Part shown: positions 11,346 through 22,700 of the stretch, in pieces
How positions within the stretch are numbered: the stretch's first letter is position 1
How the letters are laid out: every line of letters begins with the position of its first letter
Assembly: GCA_014526335.1 (NCBI GenBank)
Contig: JACTAT010000033.1
Span: 363,410-427,409 of the forward strand
Direction of reading: 5' to 3'
DNA length: 64,000 nt
From: Chrysaora quinquecirrha
Taxonomy: Eukaryota; Cnidaria; Scyphozoa; Semaeostomeae; Pelagiidae
Notes under the pieces: generated by a model
The model's database searches: none
Told to the model about the DNA's origin: nothing
Seen by the model: the letters and a program-made list of their open reading frames with translations, nothing else
Program-made: the position numbers and the translations under genes

Positions 11346-12536
11346 TTATACTGGCCCAGTTTGGTAAATATTCGGTGATTGGTTGAAAGACCTGCGGGGA
11401 GGGTAACCCCTCCCCCGCTGCGATAAAAAAGAGGAGGACTGACTTGAATGATTACGATCATAACGAGATGCAAAGCCCTTTTTGGGCTGTTTTGCAGAAA
11501 CATTCTGCATAAGGCGACTGACAGCTTTGGCCTCTTGCATTGTTTTTGAGAGGTCATCGCCGAAAAGAAGGGTTGTAGGCTTTGTTGTACGGCCACAGGC
11601 AGGTTTATAATCGAAACTTATTGTTGGCCGCAAGGCTTCTTTGCGACGATAAGATAATTCTTTGCAAACAAAGCCAAGAAGAGTAATCACGTCAATTTGG
11701 CGGGAGATGATTTTCTGATAGTCAATGTCAGATTTTTTCTCCCTTGATTTTAGCAGGTCTTCAACGGACATTGCAATGGCACCCGATGCATTCAGAAATG
11801 CATCTTGTAAGGCCGCAAAGGTCTTATCCGAGGCCTTAACATCAGGTTTTAGCGAGGCCCATATTTGCTGATTTACACGGGGCCGATATAGGTCGGTGCA
11901 ATTCTCAGGAACCTGATATTTATCAAAAATTTGTTTACGTTGGGCAGGTTCCAGCTCATGTTGAAATTTGGCATTTAAAATTTTTGCCAAATGGTCCGAG
12001 ACAGCCGGACCTTTTGGAGTGGCGATTGCTGTTGCCGTGTCTATAGAGTCCAGAAAGTCATCCTGAGACTGGGAAGATGTATTTCCCTCGTTCGGAACAT
12101 CTTCTGGAACGTTGAGGTCATCGTCAACGTCCTGCTCACCAAAGAGGCTTACGATATCATCTGCTAAAGGAGAAGCCTCAGCATGATGCCCAAATGTAGA
12201 AGGGGCAGGTGAGCATATATTGTCACCCTCAGCAACTAGTTGCTGATGGGAGCGCCTTTGTGGAGCAACTAACTCCGTACGTGAACGTTTACGAGAAGGC
12301 GCGTCATCATGTTCCGAGGAGAATTCTAGAATTTCCTCGGTTGGCACTGAAGGGCGGGAATAAGAATTTCTCTGTTCCCGAAGAAGCTCAACAAGCAGCT
12401 TATTGGATGACATTATATTTTCGTTCATTTTATTCAATATAATTGCCATACTAGGCTCTTGAGGGGGCGTATCCGTATCAAGAGCAGCCTGACTCGCATC
12501 TTGGCCAGGCTCCAGAGGGGTTATTCCACTCGCCAT
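11346..12536 (-). CDS. DIRS element gag-like protein
   Basis: An intact 396-codon frame starting MASGITPLEPGQDAS. The N-terminal third is Ser/Glu/Asp-rich and probably disordered. The middle (about residues 180-330) contains ENCTDLYRPRVNQQIWASL and a helical stretch typical of the capsid-like ORF of DIRS elements in cnidarians and echinoderms, as I recall the family. The C-terminus is basic and Arg/Gly/Ser-rich (SQRGRGYPPRRSF), fitting nucleic-acid binding. No CCHC zinc knuckle is seen. Retention of this open frame while the polymerase is deleted and the recombinase is broken suggests a recent insertion or selection in trans. Confidence 0.75.
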   Translation of the reverse strand: MASGITPLEPGQDASQAALDTDTPPQEPSMAIILNKMNENIMSSNKLLVELLREQRNSYSRPSVPTEEILEFSSEHDDAPSRKRSRTELVAPQRRSHQQLVAEGDNICSPAPSTFGHHAEASPLADDIVSLFGEQDVDDDLNVPEDVPNEGNTSSQSQDDFLDSIDTATAIATPKGPAVSDHLAKILNAKFQHELEPAQRKQIFDKYQVPENCTDLYRPRVNQQIWASLKPDVKASDKTFAALQDAFLNASGAIAMSVEDLLKSREKKSDIDYQKIISRQIDVITLLGFVCKELSYRRKEALRPTISFDYKPACGRTTKPTTLLFGDDLSKTMQEAKAVSRLMQNVSAKQPKKGFASRYDRNHSSQSSSFLSQRGRGYPPRRSFNQSPNIYQTGPV

Positions 12537-12731
12537 CCCCTAAAGAAAACGGAAAACAAGAAGAAATTGAAAATGACTTATCTTTATAACACAACGAAGG
12601 ATGTTATGAAGAAAAACGACGTCTTTCGTAGTAAAATTGCTCTTTTTCGCCAAAATTTTCGCAGATTGAAATATTGTCAGCTGGCTCACAAACACTTTCG
12701 CACAAAACTGGCTCGCATGCGCTGCCGCGCT

Positions 12732-12777
12732 ATCTCGTACTGCTCCGCAGGGCATTAGGCTGATGACGAAATAGAAT
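12732..12777 (-). repeat. DIRS inverted terminal repeat, 5' side
   Basis: Partner of 10271-10316. Reading inward on the minus strand it continues into GCGCGGCAGCGCATGCGAGC, shared with the miniature element at 7958-8254. Confidence 0.85.
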
Positions 12778-12887
12778 TGCTGATTAAGCAGATAAACCCT
12801 TCATCTTCTTCCCCCAGTTTCGGTTCGGTTGCCAAAAGGGAAAATTCATTCAGAAAGAACACCGGAAAATGTAATGAAGTGCACATC

Positions 12888-13257
12888 TTTTTAATAAGCA
12901 ACTGGACTTTCATCCAGCCCTCAAAGTTGATTAAAATTTTAGAAATATCAGCCCTCAAAGTTGCTTAACACTTTTGGTCCCAACAACCACACCTGACTTC
13001 GCGAGTAAAAATCATCAACTGTTAGGACTACATACAACACGACCTTTGGGAGACAGTAAGTGGAAAAACGTTAGCTAAAGAACTTCAACATGCAAAACAT
13101 AAGAACAAACAATTTCCTAACAACAAGAAAGCGTATAAGCTTGGTTGTTTGACTTCTTAGTTGCTTACAATAATTCAATTGAGCCTCAAGTTGCTTAATG
13201 TTAAGGTCAGTTCAGCCCTAGTTGCTTATTGAGCAGTTAATTATTTTTAAAAAAAGT
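12888..13257. mobile_element. MITE, private word AAGCAAC
   Basis: Starts near TTTTTAATAAGCAACTGGAC and ends AAAAAAAGTGTA at 13257. AAGCAAC/GTTGCTTA recurs beside AGCCCTCA boxes. Copies of the same family are at 24690-25007 and, inverted, 46848-47215. The interior carries GGGAGACAGTAAGTGGAAAA in all copies. Confidence 0.8.
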
Positions 13258-13349
13258 GTATTTACAAGCTTTAAAATCATTTTTGTTCTCTGTTCTAAAT
13301 AAAATTATTAACTAAACAGATAGGTTTTGTAAGCACACGCGAAAGTTGC
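13255..13349 (-). repeat. Inverted copy of 1-96
   Basis: Reverse complement of the window's first 95 bases, directly after the end of an AAGCAAC MITE. Confidence 0.75.
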
Positions 13350-13411
13350 ACAAAGAACTTAGATTTTATGCCAAATATGTTTTGGGCAAAGAGGGTGTAT
13401 ACTGCTTACAG

Positions 13412-13771
13412 TACACTCTTTTTTTATAAGAACCAGGAAATTTTGATCGAGGCTGGCTGTTCTTAAATTTTTGCCGTTTTTGAGTCTGAAATGTTCTTAA
13501 TCTGTTCTTAACTCCCTGGTTAGTTAGACATCTATACTTTTCAATAATTGCCTTGGTTGGTACTAGGTTAGTGTGAAAATGCAGCATTCTTGTCTATTTC
13601 TTTGTTTGCTTGCTTTTTACATTCATTCTGATTGTCTTACTTTCATATTCAGCTGATATTCTTAGGGCTTATGAAAAGGCCAGCCTCAGCTTGTTCTTAT
13701 TTTGTTCTTAAATTCTGGCCAAAATCCAGGCTCGTGTTCTAAAAAATTGTTCTTATAAAAAAAAGAGTGTA
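13412..13771. mobile_element. MITE, private word AAGAAC
   Basis: A 360-bp element with ends TACACTC plus T-run ATAAGAAC, and GTTCTTATAA A-run GAGTGTA. GTTCTTA or its complement occurs about seven times, next to GAGGCTGG/CCAGCCTC boxes. Its layout is that of the AAGGAAC element at 752-1127, with one base fewer in the word. Confidence 0.8.
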
Positions 13772-13776
13772 ACCCT

Positions 13777-13857
13777 GTTGAGCCCTTAATTTGCTTAATG
13801 TTAAGGTAAGTTCAGCCCTTGTTGCTTTTTGAGCGGTTGCTTATTAAAAAAAGTGTA
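13777..13857. mobile_element. Fragment of AAGCAAC MITE
   Basis: Only the terminal ~80 bp (GAGCCCTTAATTTGCTTAATG through AAAAAAGTGTA) remains, six bases after the AAGAAC element. Confidence 0.75.
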
Positions 13858-15031
13858 TTGTTGGAACCTTTTTGTACCAATACATAGCAATAGACAGAAA
13901 AATTTATTTGCTGCGCCCACCAGTTGGGAGGCGTAGGATGACAAAGCGAGCAGAAGAGGAAGTTTTTTTCTTTCGAGAAAGTCATAGGCAGCTAATGAAG
14001 GGTTTGAGGCAAACCCCTATTTGAGGCTCCGGAAACCAGGGTAGGATGATGATGGACCTGCAGCATGCACCTGCCTGAAGACAGCTTGAAAACAAACATT
14101 TCTCTTCCTTATTTATTCGAACATTACCGCTATTTTCTTCTCACTCCTTTACGGGTCCACTATCATCACATACATCTGTTTCGTCTCTTTACACCTAACC
14201 TTGCTCCTCTAACATTTGCATATCTGTTCTGGCCCGGTTCTTGTACCATTGGCGCATCATATAGGCCGCGACTTGCGTATCTTGCATTGCAGCTACAGCA
14301 TTTCATGATAAAATCAGTGTTCGATGTCTCTAATACATCATGCTGTAACTTTTCGCTCGAAAAGTAGGTTTTTTCGTTTTCTTTTTGGCTGTTTTACACC
14401 TGAGCCAACCCGAACTGCGGCGAAAAGGCCTTTCTTTGAAAACTAAAATTAAAACATAAGATTAATTCTAAATACAAAACATTTATCAAGCAATGCGTGT
14501 CTAAAAGTGTCTGGAGATTCTTTACGAAAAACCAACCCATATGAAGGGAAATTGTCGCTGAAAAAGTTACGCATTTGGGCGGCACGTCTACAGTAGAATA
14601 AGAAACGATGGAAGTACCCTCCGGAGGGAACAGGGGATGTCCCAGACTATCTTTGGTATATAGTTTAGGTCATTTGCAGAATTTTCTTTGAACATCTCCA
14701 GTTACGAAATGCAGGGGTATCCAAGCAAACAAAATTTGGCTTTCAGGGGGCTCTTGCCACCAGGAATATTTTCAGGATAGTGCCGTCAAGTTTGTCGGAA
14801 AACGTCAGCCTTGTCGATTTCTTGCATAGATATTCCTTCCTGCTCGCGTTTCGTCACCCTCGATGTTTTCTCATGAAATTTTGATGAACTAGGAAATTGA
14901 CCCTTGAGAAAATTGGGGCGGATACGCGATTCCTAGTCCCAACTCCGGAACCTGCAATTTCAAACATTTTTTCCTGCCCAGATGAAGAAAAATCACTATT
15001 TTGATGGTACTTTCTGCGTACTTTGGTGGTA
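13858..15031. other. No gene recognised
   Basis: Intergenic or upstream GRIP intron sequence. The 100-codon frame at 14065-14367 has no splice context or known motif and is probably chance. Confidence 0.4.
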
Positions 15032-15531
15032 NNNNNNNNNNNNNNNNNNNNNNNNNNNNNNNNNNNNNNNNNNNNNNNNNNNNNNNNNNNNNNNNNNNNN
15101 NNNNNNNNNNNNNNNNNNNNNNNNNNNNNNNNNNNNNNNNNNNNNNNNNNNNNNNNNNNNNNNNNNNNNNNNNNNNNNNNNNNNNNNNNNNNNNNNNNNN
15201 NNNNNNNNNNNNNNNNNNNNNNNNNNNNNNNNNNNNNNNNNNNNNNNNNNNNNNNNNNNNNNNNNNNNNNNNNNNNNNNNNNNNNNNNNNNNNNNNNNNN
15301 NNNNNNNNNNNNNNNNNNNNNNNNNNNNNNNNNNNNNNNNNNNNNNNNNNNNNNNNNNNNNNNNNNNNNNNNNNNNNNNNNNNNNNNNNNNNNNNNNNNN
15401 NNNNNNNNNNNNNNNNNNNNNNNNNNNNNNNNNNNNNNNNNNNNNNNNNNNNNNNNNNNNNNNNNNNNNNNNNNNNNNNNNNNNNNNNNNNNNNNNNNNN
15501 NNNNNNNNNNNNNNNNNNNNNNNNNNNNNNN
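15032..15531. other. Assembly gap, exactly 500 N
   Basis: The round number indicates a scaffold gap of unknown true length. Upstream GRIP exons could be hidden here. Confidence 0.95.
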
Positions 15532-15814
15532 TTTAGATGAAGATGAAACAATCCAAAGCCTGTTACCCAAATCACATTGGTTTGATTTGGAATCATTTGT
15601 TGTCACTTTGTACCATAGCTAATCCGAACCGGATATTCAGAAAATGGGGGGGAGGCAGGGGGCAGTTTAGATAATGGTACTGTTGAACAAAAGAAAACAA
15701 AAATATCATCATTGGTTTTAACATTACTCTTTTGCCAGTGTGCATTCCATGTAGCCTACGCCAGAGATCTACGCTGGAGTTTGAAATTTTATTGGCATAC
15801 TGGCGTGGATCTTT

Positions 15815-16085
15815 CAAAAAACAATAGCCTATACTGTTATTTCAATTATAAAACAATAGACCTATTGTTTCTTTGGTGTTTAGTCTAATTTGGTTGGCAT
15901 ATTCTCCCGCGTGGCGGTAACACGGAATGCACCTTGGCTCTTTTGTTGTTTGGAAAAAGTAAGGGGGTTATACCTGCATCCTAGTCTCCAGCCCAGTGTG
16001 GAAACTTTGTTGTGCCACTTTTCAGTGTGCAATTTTGGTGAAAACAATAGAAAACAATGGTCCTATTGTTTTGAGAACAATAGCC
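15815..16085. repeat. Iterated ACAATAG words
   Basis: AACAATAG or CTATTGTT occurs at least six times, concentrated at both ends (15822-15872 and 16043-16085), like the word-iterated MITEs. Exact ends were not resolved. Confidence 0.5.
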
Positions 16086-16239
16086 ATTGATGCACCATGC
16101 ATCCAAATTCCAATCTGTTCCAGCATGGCTTGTACTCTTCTGGGAACATTCTTTGCAGACATAAATTTTTCTTCTTTGCAGGCATCAAGCATAATTATTA
16201 TATCAAACCCCAAAAATAATAACTTCTGCAGAGTCCAAA

Positions 16240-16500
16240 CCCTTTGCAACCCTAAAATGAAGTTGAAGGTAAAATGGTGTGTTTTACGGCCAGTCACTAG
16301 GTTCTCAGAAGAAACCAGACCCAACCCTAGCTGAAGGTGAAGGTGATATGGTGTTTTAGCGCCAATCGCTAGGATCTTAGTAGTAGGTTAACTAATCGAG
16401 ACCTCTACCCTGGCTATGACGCTACCGTGGCTGGGCTCGAACCCTGACCACACTGATCTTATGACACCACGAGTCAGCTGGATTACACCACGACGCCACA
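16240..16500 (-). mobile_element. tRNA-derived SINE-like sequence
   Basis: On the minus strand an A-box-like TGGTGTAATCCAGC is followed by a B box GGGTTCGAGCCC. The acceptor stem does not pair, so it is not a functional tRNA. Confidence 0.45.
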
Positions 16501-16743
16501 GCACCTTCAGCTGTGATGCTGCCCTGCCTGAGGCTCAAATCCTGAGCTCAATGGGCTTTTGCCACCACAACAAACTAGCTGGATGTAAAATGACTCCACA
16601 GCACCTTCAATTCAAGTATTGTCCCCATTGTTGCTTGTACTGGTCCCCTGAACAATAAGACTCTCAGAACATATCTGAGCTACTGCCATCTGCAAATATT
16701 GAAAGATGGAAGATAAAATTTTACAATTGTATTAATTTTTTAG

Positions 16744-16795
16744 AGCATCTGCTGTTTTGGACCAGGAACAGACAAGATAATGGCACAGAAACAAG
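16744..16795 (+). CDS. GRIP1: GRIP-like exon 1 (most 5' seen)
   Basis: Acceptor TTTTTAG at 16743, donor ACAAG/GTATTG. The only frame compatible with the next exon reads [17 protein letters not shown]. It has no conserved motif and no start Met; support is phase continuity alone. Confidence 0.45.
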
Positions 16796-19700
16796 GTATT
16801 GTGTAACACAAAGTACATACCTAGTTTAACAAATGGGACTTGATGTTGATTTAGGTCAGATGTATGGTGGTATCCAGTTGTAGCAGGCCCAAGAATACGT
16901 TTGGAACCAATTTTCCTTTGTATTAGAGCAAATGTGGGCCAAAGTAACCCCGTTTTACGGAACTCTTCTGGTAAATGCTGCAGGAAGACATAAGTTGGCT
17001 GTTAATTTGATAGTTCTGAGTATGGCATATTCAAAATAAAGGAACAGATACATCAGAGAGGGAGGGCCGGGTGGAGGTCTAACAGACTTCTAAGCCACCA
17101 AACTATGAGACAGAGCAACTGACATACACGTTTTTTATAAGAAACTGCTTTATAAGAAACCCACTATTAAGATTTCTGGCAAATTACAATAGATTCTTTT
17201 GTTCTTTTGTTTCTTAAAACACAAGAAAACAATAGAAAATTTAAGAAACTTTTACAAGTGAGGCTTTTAAGCTAGGTTTCTTGTATAAAACAAAATGTGT
17301 ATGCTTGAATTACTCTATGCATCATCTATGCAATATTCTATTATTGCTCATTTTTTAAGAGCAACTGCTCCTTCTCTAGAACAAGATTCAATGCCCTGTA
17401 ACAGAAAATAGCTCATCCAGAAAAGTTTTAAAAAGTTGCAATAAACATTTTGTTAATCGTTTGGCTTTTTTTTCAGATGGCAGTTGCTGGAAAATGATGA
17501 AGATAAAGGTATTATTTGCATTTTGATTCTTCATTCTTCAAGTAGCTTTGGTCTTTAACCATGTTGCAATCAGATCTTAAGATGATATGCAAAGATTATA
17601 TCCTACAGTCTATTGTCTTAAACAGCAATTATTTCCAGTATGAGTTTGCCCAGATTCTATGCATAACTGTGTAGAATAATGCCTTAATGTAGGTGGGTTT
17701 AAGACTTTTGGGGCTGTTGCATTGCCATTCACAAGCATACCTCACTCAAAGAGTTATCAATAACTGGAATGCATTGCCCAGTGAAGCCATCAACTGCACA
17801 ACTGTAGAACAATTCGAAAGATTTTATGACCGAATCAATATTGCTAGTAGATATAATTTTAGTTGAAGTGGTTTAGTTGTAGTGTTTTATGTAACCAACA
17901 GGGTTTTATAGGTCTTTGACCTTCTAATTCCTTACAATTTATATTATTATTATATTATTATACTTAACACCGTTCTTACGATCCTTAGCTGTATCCTTTT
18001 CATCAGTCTAATTGGTATCCTTATTATCAATTGTCCCTATACATACTTTGTACCTCGAAAAACTGTATGTGCATTATTGTATATTTTCTTTAGGAATCAT
18101 CATTGTTGAGCTGATAAAAGGAAAGAATCAAAGTCTGGGGTTGACAATTTCAGGTAATACTCCATATTTTAAACTTATAAAGACTTAAAATGATACTCAA
18201 AATCCCAGCAAAGATAAAAGTCAAAATTTTGCTTGTGAAACAAACAGGCTGAGAGCAGTTCTTATCTACCTATATTCACATCTTCAAACAGTTGGGTTTC
18301 CCAGATCTTGAGCTTTAACCTCTTAATACTCGTTTTAATGAATGTCAATCAGCTCTGTACCTCGTTGACGTCACCTTTTACCACGAACGGGCTGGTGGTG
18401 GCTTTACTCAGAAACCAAAGCCTGCCTATCGAGTTGATGAATATAATCATCGATAATGTTTTTAATAACCAAAATGTCACGTTGTGAAGTGAACTAAACT
18501 ACAGGGCACTAAACCTTTCTATTCTCTCTACGCTAAACTGCACTAAACTTTTTGGCATAACGTACACTTTATTTTACCACGCAGCCTCGCACTAAACTAC
18601 CAATCGCTTCACTGCACTGCACTATATTGCCAGTAAACTACACTAAACACTAAATTTTATTGCGCTATGCTTATGCTACACTTTGACTAAACCTTACACC
18701 TTAAGCTGCGCTATACTCCTCCACACCATCAGGCCTTTTCGGCAAAGTATACTACCCTAAATCAGGCCTTTTCGTGAGCGAATTGAAGGCAGGCACAGAA
18801 CCACCCACCTAGTTTATATTGGGGTGGTATCTTCTACGTAGAATTGCGAACGTACAGTAATAGGCACGTTTTGAAGCTAACAATTCAGATTTTGAATGCT
18901 ACACGGAGCAGAATTCGATCGCCTGCACACTCCACATACAATGTTCTATACTCTCAACGCTACACTTCGCTGCCCTGCTATACTTAACTACAATGCACTA
19001 CGCCGTTCAACACTTCACTACACTACTTTTGTGATCTCTGTGGCGTAGTTATTAGCGTGCTGGACTCACAATGAAAGTATTGTGGGTTCGAGCCACGGCC
19101 TTTCCACTTGTGTTGCAGAGATAACAACCTTGGGCAAGTTGTTAACACAAATGTGCCTCTCTCCAACCAGGTGTATAAATGGTTACCTGGTCGGTAGTTA
19201 TGAGTGCCGTGTGTGGCTGCACCCTGCTATATGCTAATGCATCCAGACCAGGGGTAAAGTGTAAAGTCGACTGAGTAGCCCTAGGCTAGTAGTAGACTCA
19301 AAAACGGCAACTTCACTTCTACTTTTCTTCACACTTCGCTATACTGGTATAACGTAGATAACGTACCATATTCATAAGGTACCAAATACTACGTTACCTT
19401 AAAGAAGGTTGTAACAGGATTATTATGTAACTAACTACAACGTCCACGCTCTGTAGCTTCAAAGGATAGTTTTTGAACTGAGTAATTCCTATGCAAATTA
19501 CATTTTAGGTGGAACAGACAAACAAACTTCTCCCATCGTGGCAAACATTAGGCCTGGAGGCCTAGCAGATAAGTAAGGATACATTATTATACTCCTTATT
19601 TTAGCAGACTTAACAATTTTTTTTAAATCTGTTTTGCAAATATTCGCTTTGGAAAGTATTTTGGAAATATTCGCTTAAGATAAATTAGTCAATCGGTGGC

Positions 19701-22700
19701 TAAAGTATGTTAGATTACGTAAGACAGTGCGTGTTACAATTGCTCTCAACTATAAGACTCTGGCGTAGAGACTTGCTATGCAGAGATGTAGGCCTTTTCT
19801 TTCTATAACTGCTTTCGGCCCAGGTCTCTCTCGGCAGTAGTCAGCGGGTCCTTCAGTAGGAGCTTTGTTTGAGGTCAGGGCTAGACATGCCGGAATACCG
19901 GCAAAGAGATTTTCCCGGCTTACTGCAAAATCCGGCTGCCATGTGAATAGGTAAATTCTAGCTTTCGGTAAGAACACTGCATATATGAAGCTTAAGGGAA
20001 GTAAGGAATGCCGAGGTACTTGCAGTAAGTTATTATTTCCAAGAGGAAACTTTGGATGCCTATCGTTTCAAAACAGTGAACTGTTGTTTAATCCATTTTT
20101 TCTGAAATTTTCTAGGCTACGTTTATATGTGTGTATTTTCGTTTTTTTTTCGTGAATATTATCAGCTTATAGCAGCTTTTGCTCGTCACCTTCATTTATC
20201 AGAATAATAAGGATGATTTCATATTCATTTTTCAGATCAGATTACTTTTGCATTGGAGAAAGAATTCTTGAAATTAACGACAAAGATATAACAAAACTAA
20301 AACATGGAGAAATTATCAGATTTGTTCAGGATTCAGGAAAACGCCTTCGCTTTAAAATGGCCTACAAGAAGACGCCTAATGGTAAGTGCATAGTTTTCTG
20401 TGAGTCTCTGTCCAGTTCTAGTTGCTTTCCAGTACGGCAACATTCCATTTCAACTTCTAATTGGTGTGGCTAGTTTTTAGATCTCATTCACTCAGCAGTC
20501 ATTTTCTGAATATCGACGCCAGGCCGACCACTTCATTGGCACTGAAGGTGGTCACTGCCAGAGGGTTGTTTACGTCCTCAGTAATTCTTTAACGTCCCAA
20601 TAAAATTTGAAACCGGCTAGCCATTTTTTCGTAGTTATTCGTGTCATAGAGGGCAAGGTTTTTACACACTCTTGGGGGGGGTACTCCAGGGTGGGTACTC
20701 CGGAGGGTACTCCTTAATGTATGGTGACAGGAATGTGCCCCTCATATGGGTGGGTTTTTCTTCAAAAATTTCCTACAACTGATGTCCGATTAATGCCTAA
20801 AATACCTTAAAAGTGGGTATAGAATCAAATTTCCTTAACATTTGATACATAAATGCATACTAAAGTCATAAAGCTGGGTGGCTGAATGTGTTGTGCTCCC
20901 TAGCCTGGATTTGAACCGCAGTTCTTAAGCACAAATGGAGCAAGCACTAGCTACTACACTTCGCTGTCCTCGTATTAGAGCCATTATTTTGATTCTTGTG
21001 TCCCAACCATCATCATAACCTTTATAAATAATCCTTCTCTTCTTTACGTAGAAAACTTCTTACTCAGAACAGCGACCTTGAAACTCTTCAAGGAAGACAA
21101 CGAAGCTAAATTCAAATTGAGGGGTTAGTATGTAATTTTCTATTTTGTCACACGTCTTTTGTGACATTCATCTGTTGCATGCAATAATGACTCACTCTAT
21201 TTGATACCTATTGCATTAAAAAATTTATTAAAACATTTATTAACTGCTCTGAAGGTGTTGCTAACATATGTTGAATTCCTCGCAAATACATCATCTCAAA
21301 CATCAACCTCGTCTTCAGGGTGAATAGGCCTCTATGTGAAACTCCGCTGTCCATATTCGACCCTGGTATCGGCCTATCTATTCGCAATATGATTGGCTGT
21401 TCAAACAATAAATATTTTAAGTGACGTCACAGTTTCTTTAAAGTTTCACACCAAATAAGGCCGAAAACTATGTGAAAAACTCGTATAAAAACCAATTAAT
21501 GATGCTACATGCTATATTGTATCTTACCTGACAGTTATCAGTGAAATTCCTTGATTTCCTTTCTAAGAACATCTGCTTTCGGAATCTACATCTTGTTTTG
21601 ATTTCTAGGCCAAAATTGCCAGTATTTTGGCAGATTTTGTTGCCGGTACCAGGGCCCAAATCGATTTGACGGTTGAGATTCGAGGAAACTCGATTTGGTG
21701 CCTGGGGACGAGGTTGCTCACACGTAACATTTGGTGAATTAAGTACTTCTAATATACGTTGAATTCCTCTCATATGCATCTTTTGCCAATTAGGAGGAAA
21801 GAGCAAAGATGGGTTGGTAGTCAGGCCAATAACAGTCGCTGAACTTGACCAAAAGAGTGACGTTGCAAGGTTAGTGTGCTCTCTTATCTTTGATTTTAGA
21901 GATTCATCATGATCTGTTCCTTATTCAGCAGGAGGGTTGTTAGAACGACCATGCTGGTCCTCAATCATCTTCACACCATGCCTGTCCTTCGGCTTCCTCC
22001 GTTTTCATCTCTGTCCATTCCTTGGTGTTATCTATCCAAGATTCTCAACCGTTCTTGTTTTCTGTTGCCCCTCACTGGCCCTTCCTAGATTATGAAGTAT
22101 AAGTACTATAGTTATTACCTGGTATTGCCTATGCCAATTCGCCTTCTGATTGGCTGCTCAAACAATAGAATTGCAAGAATTGCTTGAATAGCGTCAAAAC
22201 GTCATCAAAGCACCGCATCGAACAAGGCTTTTAGGTAGATTTGGTATAGAAACCAACAAATGCGAAAACGTAAATCCGTGTATCCGTGGGCCTAAGTGCG
22301 TAAAAGCAACAGAATCAGCAAGTGAATCGATATCATTTTCCGTTTTTTTTTTTTTGAATGAATCGTTGTTTTATTTTGCAGGAGTGGCGAAATTCTTGAT
22401 GGGGACATCGTTCTTGCAATCAACGATAAAAACATCGAGGATATACATATATCTGAAGTTAGATCGCTATTAAAACAAATCAATGGGGAATATTCAATAA
22501 GAATACAGTACGAAATCTGTCAGCCAGGTAAAGAGTAAAGACATTGTAGACTATACCTCAAATGGGTTAAATGCTTTTTCTTGTTTTCTCCTCTTATTAG
22601 ACGTAAATTGACGTTTTTTTTAATCACTTTCTTTTAAGTTGGTGACAAAATAGCTAAGTCTACAAGTAGCTAATACAATACGTTTAGCTAATACGTTTAG

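Larger units (their letters stand above)
10271..12777 (-). mobile_element. Internally deleted DIRS-type retrotransposon
   Basis: Bounded by 46-bp inverted terminal repeats (10271-10316 and 12732-12777; ATTCTATTTCGTCATCAGCC). Read on the minus strand it has a gag-like ORF and then, with no reverse transcriptase or RNase H between, a tyrosine recombinase remnant. Inverted terminal repeats plus a tyrosine recombinase instead of a DDE integrase define DIRS-like elements. The missing RT makes it non-autonomous. Confidence 0.85.

Noticed and set aside
14854..15622. Long open frames across 14854-15622 on both strands
   Set aside because: They exist only because the 500 N are read as open codons.
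16749..16793. ATG at 16782 as the GRIP start codon
   Set aside because: Its frame leaves the wrong phase for exon 2 and would reach a stop in exon 3; the phase-compatible frame has no Met here.
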